Shown here in pieces: positions 58,772 through 64,000 of a stretch of DNA of 64,000 nt. Source of the stretch: Microbacterium proteolyticum (GTDB lineage Bacteria > Actinomycetota > Actinomycetes > Actinomycetales > Microbacteriaceae); contig NZ_JAUSZZ010000001.1 of NCBI RefSeq assembly GCF_030818075.1, positions 1,798,001 to 1,862,000 of the forward strand. The letters run 5' to 3'. Made by a program: the position numbers and the translations under genes. The notes under the pieces were generated by a model. It worked only from the letters and a program-made list of their open reading frames with translations, did not search any database and was not told the DNA's origin. Numbering within the stretch: the stretch's first letter is position 1; the number at the start of each line of letters is the position of its first letter.

Positions 58772-61081
58772 TCAGGCGCCGACCGTCTCGCGCTCCTGCT
58801 CCACCGCGCCCGGACGCACGACGAGCGAGCGCGGGAAGAGACGTGCCAGCGCGCGGCGCACCGGCGGAGCCTCGGATCGCAGCCGCGCCGTGGCTCGGTC
58901 GACAGCCGCGACGAGCGCGGGCCCGCTCGCGGGGTCGATCGCGTCCTCGGCGTAGCTGACCCGCTCCACCGCCGCGCGCAGCAGGCCGACGTCGTCCTCG
59001 TCGACCCCGTGGTCCGCGCTCAGGCGTGCGGCGAACGCGCGCGGGGAATCGGCCCCGGATGCCGGGATGCCGAGGTCCACCGCCTCTTCCTGCAGCGCCC
59101 GCCAGGCGGCGACCGGGTCGCCGTCGCGGGCGGCGGACAGCCGTCGACGTCGGCGCGCCGTGCGCACGAGCGACGGCACGATGAGCGTCAGCAGCAGAGC
59201 CAGGCCGACGAGGGTGGGCGTCAGCCACGCCGTGGAGGTGCGTCCCACGCCGGTCGAACCGGCGCCGTTCTGGGCGTCGACGTCGGGACGCGCGGCCTGC
59301 GACGGCGCGGTCGAGGGCTGCTGCTCGGGCACCGCGGCATCCTGGCCCGGCGTGTCGGGGGTCGTCGAGCCGCCGGAGCCCGAACTGGAGGTGAAGGTCG
59401 TCGGCACGCCGAGGCTGTTGGTCGGCTCGAACGGCACCCACCCGATGCCCTCGAAAGACACCTCGGGCCACGCGTGGAGCTGGCCGGAGGTCACGGTGTA
59501 CTCGGAGCCGCCCTGCTGCGGGCTTCCCGAGGCGGTGCCGGGGAGGTAGCCGATCACGATGCGCGCGGGCAGGCCGAGCGAGCGCGCCATGACGGCGAAC
59601 GCCGAGGCGTAGTGCACGCAGTAGCCCGCGCGCACCTGCAGGAAATCGGCGACGGCATCCAATCCCGCGCCGTCGAAGCCGGAGTCGACGGGGGCGTCGA
59701 GCGAGTAGCGGAACTCGCTGCTGCGGAACCACGTCTGAAGGGCCGCGAGCTGGTCGTACGGCGACTGCGCGCCGGCGGTCACCTCGCGGGCCGTGTCGCC
59801 GATGACGGCGGGCACATCCTCGGGCAGGCCGGTCAGGGCCGGGTCGATGTCGGGGCCGCCCGCCGCGCGTGCGCGGATCTGCTCGAGCGTCGGTTGCGGA
59901 ACGTCGGCCCGCACCTCGTAGACCTGTTCGCGCGTGGACCCCGCGCGCGTGACGACCGTGCGATTCTCCGGCATCCCGAGCCAGTCCCCGGTCAATCCGG
60001 TCACCGCGGATGCGGGGTAGGGGACCGGCAGCCAGGGGCTGTCGAGCTGGTCGACCGTCACGGTCGTCGTCTCCTCGTCGACCGCGATGCCCTCGTCGAC
60101 GGCGACGGGACCGAACACGTCGCCTCCGGTGGGGACGGCGACGGTGTCGGCGCTGTCGGGCTCCCAGACGGCGCCGTCGAAGCGCGAGAGCGTCACCGCG
60201 CGCAGGTAGGGGGCGGTCGAGCCGCTCGTGCGCACGCTCAGCACCTCCACCTCGCGCGGTTGGCGCAGGTCGTTGCCGAGTTCGAGGTTGGGGTTGATGG
60301 TCGTGCCGATGCCGCCCGTGCCGCCGGTCGCGAAGCGGAGACCCGGCTGCGGCAGGAGCGGGGTCGCGACGACCGCGACGATCACCGCGACGGCGGCGAC
60401 ACCGAGCGCGGTCGCCGACACGCCCACGACCCGCGGAGAACCGGCGCGCGGGGGCGGCGCCGTCGCGGGCGCGGTGCGCGCTCGCGTGTCGACGCGCAGG
60501 AGGAACAGCAACGCCGCGGCCAGCAGCACGAAGGCCGCGATGTCGATGTCGGAGGGGATCGCGATCGTGGGGATCAACGACACCGCCACCAATCCGACCC
60601 CCGCCAGAAGGGGCATCCGCGCCGTCAGCACGACGTGATCGAGCACCACCGCGAGTCCCGCGACGGCGGCCACCAACAGGAACGACAGGCCCGTCTCCGC
60701 GGCCACCGGTGCGACGCCGATGCGGATCTCCTCCGCCGCGCCCGCGAGCAGATCGGGCACGGTGGCGAAGGTGGCCGGCACCGGGATGACCCCCAACAGC
60801 GCCGAGGACCGGCCGAAGATCGCCGTCAGCAGCACGACGGCGACCACGATCTCGGCGATGCTCGCGTACACGGCGGGGAGCCGGGCCAGGCGCACGAGCA
60901 GGCCCGCGCCCAGCACGGCGGCGCTGACGAAGACCGCCCCCACGGCCCACGCGCCGGGAGCGATGACCGAGAACACCGGCAGCATCGCGGCGACGATCCC
61001 GGCGAACAGGCCGATCGTCAACAGCAGCGCATCGCGCCGGCGCCGGTGCGTGCGCAGCACCGTCACGTCAGTGGCCGTCAC
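58772..61081 (-). CDS. TgpA-like transglutaminase-domain membrane protein
   Basis: About 769 residues from GTG 61081. N-terminal six or seven membrane helices (IVAAMLPVFSVIAPGAWAVG and following), an extracytoplasmic transglutaminase-like domain with Cys in VRAGYCVHYASAFAVMARSL and His in GQLHAWPEVSFEGIGWVPFE, a Ser/Thr/Gly-rich linker, one last membrane helix (LTPTLVGLALLLTLIVPSLV) and a DUF4129-like tail. Of the family with DUF3488. Third gene of the MoxR operon; the DUF58 stop overlaps its start by 14 bases. Confidence 0.9.
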   Translation of the reverse strand: MTATDVTVLRTHRRRRDALLLTIGLFAGIVAAMLPVFSVIAPGAWAVGAVFVSAAVLGAGLLVRLARLPAVYASIAEIVVAVVLLTAIFGRSSALLGVIPVPATFATVPDLLAGAAEEIRIGVAPVAAETGLSFLLVAAVAGLAVVLDHVVLTARMPLLAGVGLVAVSLIPTIAIPSDIDIAAFVLLAAALLFLLRVDTRARTAPATAPPPRAGSPRVVGVSATALGVAAVAVIVAVVATPLLPQPGLRFATGGTGGIGTTINPNLELGNDLRQPREVEVLSVRTSGSTAPYLRAVTLSRFDGAVWEPDSADTVAVPTGGDVFGPVAVDEGIAVDEETTTVTVDQLDSPWLPVPYPASAVTGLTGDWLGMPENRTVVTRAGSTREQVYEVRADVPQPTLEQIRARAAGGPDIDPALTGLPEDVPAVIGDTAREVTAGAQSPYDQLAALQTWFRSSEFRYSLDAPVDSGFDGAGLDAVADFLQVRAGYCVHYASAFAVMARSLGLPARIVIGYLPGTASGSPQQGGSEYTVTSGQLHAWPEVSFEGIGWVPFEPTNSLGVPTTFTSSSGSGGSTTPDTPGQDAAVPEQQPSTAPSQAARPDVDAQNGAGSTGVGRTSTAWLTPTLVGLALLLTLIVPSLVRTARRRRRLSAARDGDPVAAWRALQEEAVDLGIPASGADSPRAFAARLSADHGVDEDDVGLLRAAVERVSYAEDAIDPASGPALVAAVDRATARLRSEAPPVRRALARLFPRSLVVRPGAVEQERETVGA

Positions 61082-62324
61082 GGGCGTACCCCTCCTGCAT
61101 GGCGTCGTCCCACGCGGCGGCGATGTCGCCGCCGGGACGCAGGACGGCCACACGCCACCCCCCGGTGCGGAGCGCGGAGAGGTCGGCGTCCTCGCTCACG
61201 ACCAGCAGCACCGGCAGCGCCGAGTGGTGGGCCACCCCGCCCAGGGCGATCCGGTCGTCGGTCTCGAGCGCGCCCGTGATGACCACGACGGGTCCCGCGA
61301 GGGCCGCGGCGGAGGCCGGCACGACGCGGCGTGCGGAATCGTCGGCGCGGCCGCGCAGCGTGGCGAACTCCGCCGCCGCGGCACGGGCCTCGCCGTCGTC
61401 GCCGCCCTCGACCGTATCGATCAGCAGCGTTCCGTCACTGTCGACCACGTCGACGGTGTACCCCTCGTGCACGAGCCGGGCGACCGCCGACACGCACGCC
61501 GTCACAGCCGTCTCGAAGCCCGGGTCCGAGCCCGGGGCGTGCGCCGCGAGCGGCGTCCACCGCGAGAGCGCGCGGTCCAACACCACGGTGGCGGCCGGAC
61601 TCGCCTCCTGCTCCTCCTGGCGGACCATCAGGGTGTCGCGATGCGCGGTGGCCCGCCAATGGATGCGCCGCATCGAGTCGCCCGGAGCGTAGGGCCGCGC
61701 GACCAGGTTGTCGGCCCCCTGCCCCAGCTGCAGCGTTGTCGTCTGACGGCTCCCGCCGGCCTCGCCCGCTGCGGGTGGGAGCACGGCCAGGTCGACGATC
61801 GCGGGGGCCACGGTGACCGGTGTCGTGCGGCCGAGCGCGAGACGCCGTCGCAGCAGCCCGAACGGATCGGTCACCGTCACCTCGAGCGGGCCCAGAGAAT
61901 GGATGCCGCGCGTGGCACCGACCACGTCGTAGCGCACCTGCACGGTCGCTCCACCAGCCGACAGCGTCGGGCCCAGGGCCGGCGACGACCCTTCCGCGCG
62001 GCCCGCCAGACCCGGCGGCAGGGCGTCGATCCAACGCCCGGGGCCGGTCGGCAGGGCGCTGCGCAGCCCCGCGCGCACCAGCACGGACGCCGGAGCGCCC
62101 ACCTCCGGCACGTCGGGGGAGACGGCACGCGTGACGGTTCCCGCCCCGCGCGTGAGCAGCAGGGCGATCGCCGAGGCGACCAGGAGGGCCGACAGCAGCG
62201 TGGCGAAGTAGAGCACCTCCGGGATGCCGGCGCGCTCGGCGATCACGAAGGCCGCGACCGCGAGCAGCAGCGCCCCCGTTCCCCGCAGGGTGAGAGGCCA
62301 CCAGCGCCGCACCGCCGAGCTCAC
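61068..62324 (-). CDS. DUF58 (von Willebrand-like) protein
   Basis: 418 residues. Two membrane helices near the N-terminus (TGALLLAVAAFVIAERAG, LLSALLVASAIALLLTR), then the DUF58 motif DSMRRIHWRATAHRDTLMVR followed by a vWA-like region starting ATVVLDRALSRWTPLA. Usual partner of MoxR ATPases and TgpA. Overlaps the moxR stop (ATGA). Confidence 0.9.
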   Translation of the reverse strand: MSSAVRRWWPLTLRGTGALLLAVAAFVIAERAGIPEVLYFATLLSALLVASAIALLLTRGAGTVTRAVSPDVPEVGAPASVLVRAGLRSALPTGPGRWIDALPPGLAGRAEGSSPALGPTLSAGGATVQVRYDVVGATRGIHSLGPLEVTVTDPFGLLRRRLALGRTTPVTVAPAIVDLAVLPPAAGEAGGSRQTTTLQLGQGADNLVARPYAPGDSMRRIHWRATAHRDTLMVRQEEQEASPAATVVLDRALSRWTPLAAHAPGSDPGFETAVTACVSAVARLVHEGYTVDVVDSDGTLLIDTVEGGDDGEARAAAAEFATLRGRADDSARRVVPASAAALAGPVVVITGALETDDRIALGGVAHHSALPVLLVVSEDADLSALRTGGWRVAVLRPGGDIAAAWDDAMQEGYARDGH

Positions 62325-63367
62325 TGTCGCGACGCGAGGGGCACCCGCACGCTCGCGGCGATGCGCTCGAGCGCCTCGACCACGACGGCGGCGCCGGCCC
62401 GCCCGCCCGCCGCGGAACGGTTCGGGATGAGGCGGTGCGCGAACACCGGCGACAACAGCTCCGTGATGTCGTCGGGGATGACATAGGACCGGCCGTCGAG
62501 GGCGGCGCGCACCTTCGCAGCGCGCACGAGCTGCAGCGTCGCGCGGGGGCTCGCCCCGAGGCGGATGTCGGGGTGGGTGCGCGTGGCCTGGGCCAGGGCG
62601 ACGACGTACTCCTCGAGCGCAGGGGCGACGTGCACGCCGCGCGCCCAGGCGATCATCGCGGTGACGTCCCTGGCCGTCACGACCGGCGTCAGAGCGTCGA
62701 GCGGGTTCGTCACGTCGCGCTGGCGCAGCATCAGCGCCTCGGCCGCGGCATCCGGGTATCCCATCGAGATACGCAGCAGGAAGCGGTCGCGCTGCGCCTC
62801 GGGGAGCGCATAGGTGCCCTCCATCTCGAACGGGTTCTGCGTCGCCACGACGAGGAACGGCGAGGGCAGCACGTGCGTGCGTCCGTCGACGGTCACCTGC
62901 CGTTCCTCCATCGCCTCGAGGAGCGAGGACTGCGTCTTGGGTGAGGAGCGGTTGATCTCGTCGGCGATCACGATGTGCGCGAACACCGCGCCCTGCGTGA
63001 ACTCGAACTGACGCTGCACGGGGTTGAACACCGAGACGCCGGTGATGTCACCCGGGAGCAGGTCGGGAGTGAACTGGATGCGACGCACGTCGGCGTCGAT
63101 CGTGGCGGCCAGCGCCCGCGCGAGCATGGTCTTGCCCACGCCCGGCACGTCTTCGATGAGCAGGTGGCCTTCGGCGAGCAGGGCGATCAGGGCACTGCGC
63201 ACGGCGTGCGGTTTGCCGTCGATCACGCGTCCGACGGATGCCAGGATCTTCCCGGTCAGGCGGGCGAACGCGTCCGCATCGAGCGGGGCATCCAGCACCG
63301 CGCGGGCCGGTGCGGAATCGTTTCGGCGCAGCCGTGATGCCGCCTCGGGCGTGACCGTCTCGTCCAT
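62321..63367 (-). CDS. MoxR-type AAA+ ATPase
   Basis: 348 residues from ATG 63367. Walker A LIEDVPGVGKTMLARALA, Walker B with IVIADEINRSSPKTQSSLLE, sensor region VVATQNPFEMEGTYALPEAQ and the C-terminal lid region. Chaperone-like ATPase that matures or assembles partner proteins. First gene of the operon with DUF58 and TgpA genes. Confidence 0.93.
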   Translation of the reverse strand: MDETVTPEAASRLRRNDSAPARAVLDAPLDADAFARLTGKILASVGRVIDGKPHAVRSALIALLAEGHLLIEDVPGVGKTMLARALAATIDADVRRIQFTPDLLPGDITGVSVFNPVQRQFEFTQGAVFAHIVIADEINRSSPKTQSSLLEAMEERQVTVDGRTHVLPSPFLVVATQNPFEMEGTYALPEAQRDRFLLRISMGYPDAAAEALMLRQRDVTNPLDALTPVVTARDVTAMIAWARGVHVAPALEEYVVALAQATRTHPDIRLGASPRATLQLVRAAKVRAALDGRSYVIPDDITELLSPVFAHRLIPNRSAAGGRAGAAVVVEALERIAASVRVPLASRQ

Positions 63368-63551
63368 GGCATCCCTTGTGTCGCGGGTCGGGGGTGTGGC
63401 GCGGGCTGGGCGCGCATCGTCGCCGCCGTGACCTGATCGTAACCTGCACCGCGGACACCCGGGCTCGAATTCGCGGAGCATTCAGCCGTCACTCGGTCGA
63501 TGCACCGGCCCCTAGGATCGGGGAGCGTTGGTCCACCCGAGGAGCCCGCGC

Positions 63552-64000
63552 ATGTCCGATGCCACCCCGTCCCTGCCCGCCCACACCCACGTGCTCGCCG
63601 TCGACATCGGCGGCACCAAGGTCGATGCGGCCGTCGTGTCGATCGACGGGACGGTGGTCCGCGAGAGCGTCTCGCGCCGGACCACCGGCCGACGGGCCGA
63701 CCGGGCCGAGATCGCGCGCCACGTGCGCGAGGCCGCCGAGGCGGCCCTCGCTGCCGCCCCCGGTTTGAGCGTCGGAGCGATCGGCGTCGGCAGCGCCGGG
63801 CCCGTCGACCTCCCCTCGCGCACCGTTTCGCCCTTGAACCTGCCGCTGGCGGCCGGTCTGCCGATCGACGAGGTCCTCGGCGGTCTCGTCGACGGTCCGC
63901 TTCACCTCGCCCTCGACGGCACGTGCATCGCGCTGGCCGAGCACTGGCGCGGCGCACTGGTGGGCGCCGACAATGCGATGGCGATCGTGGTGTCCACCGG
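63552..64000 (+). CDS. ROK-family protein, truncated by the window end
   Basis: Starts at ATG 63552, with GAGGAGCCCGCGC before it and TAGGAT as a -10 about 35 bases upstream; at least 149 residues. The sugar-kinase phosphate motif VLAVDIGGTKVDAAVVSIDG is followed by GAIGVGSAGPVD. No N-terminal DNA-binding domain, so a sugar kinase (glucokinase type) rather than a repressor. Confidence 0.85.
   Translation, partial: MSDATPSLPAHTHVLAVDIGGTKVDAAVVSIDGTVVRESVSRRTTGRRADRAEIARHVREAAEAALAAAPGLSVGAIGVGSAGPVDLPSRTVSPLNLPLAAGLPIDEVLGGLVDGPLHLALDGTCIALAEHWRGALVGADNAMAIVVST

Noticed and set aside
58290..60950. An 886-codon frame over the transglutaminase gene
   Set aside because: It is a shifted reading (Arg/Gly/Ala-rich) of the real gene at 58772-61081 and also crosses the tRNA.

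Overview
The window is high-GC DNA from an actinobacterium of the Microbacterium type (family Microbacteriaceae). This rests on codon choice, the frequent heptamer GGATGCC inside reading frames, leaderless genes with TAnnnT -10 boxes, and several lineage-typical small proteins such as the MGKFIYEGG protein at 21.5 kb. There are about 73 protein genes (some broken), one tRNA-Ser(GGA), no rRNA, no CRISPR array and no recognisable transposase or prophage.

Layout. 0-3 kb: the end of a DUF3516-type RNA helicase interrupted in frame by a palindrome, a coiled-coil repeat protein, and Dps. 3.2-7.3 kb: an accessory patch with lower-GC codon use, holding a secreted repeat protein with an unrelated C-terminal part, small membrane or lipoproteins of one paralogous family, degenerate copies of them, and a HEAT-repeat protein. 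7.4-31 kb: a stress-oriented region (GH15 glucan or trehalose hydrolase, general-stress SDRs, aldo-keto reductase, SRPBCC protein, SQR-like flavoprotein, Hsp20 with a HAIR operator, Mn catalase, DUF2231 protein, small acidic proteins). It is broken by a 43-base G run at 10.2 kb and a roughly 0.9-kb array of four long palindromes at 19.3-20.2 kb. 31.9-35.8 kb: a type III polyketide synthase cluster with methyltransferase, FAD hydroxylase and UbiA prenyltransferase. 36-41 kb: SDR, glycosyltransferase and a three-gene envelope-stress-like operon (phage-holin-family and DUF3618 proteins). 42-51 kb: AraC and LysR regulators and an eight-gene uptake and oxidation operon (two SDRs, amino-acid-type ABC transporter, Asp/Glu-racemase-family protein, flavin monooxygenase). 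51-58 kb: SulP transporter, MerR, GNAT, then a GntR-controlled amide or peptide utilisation operon. 58.5-64 kb: tRNA-Ser, the MoxR-DUF58-transglutaminase operon and a truncated ROK gene.

How it fits together. Many of the stress-type genes share an upstream two-block sequence, CAACCCC-like then, 22 bases later, a TAnnnT-containing block. The constant spacing across separate genes suggests one regulon. Three genes (alcohol dehydrogenase, PKS-cluster methyltransferase, ABC permease) each carry one single-base frameshift, two of them in short C or G runs. Together with the poly-G tract this raises the possibility of base-calling errors rather than true decay.

The best candidates for undescribed biology are the palindrome array, the shared two-block promoter, the 3.2-7.3 kb paralog island, the diiron-oxidase/CDGSH/glycosyltransferase operon at 23.5-25.8 kb, and the 44-51 kb operon. 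All functions are inferred by reading; no database search was run.
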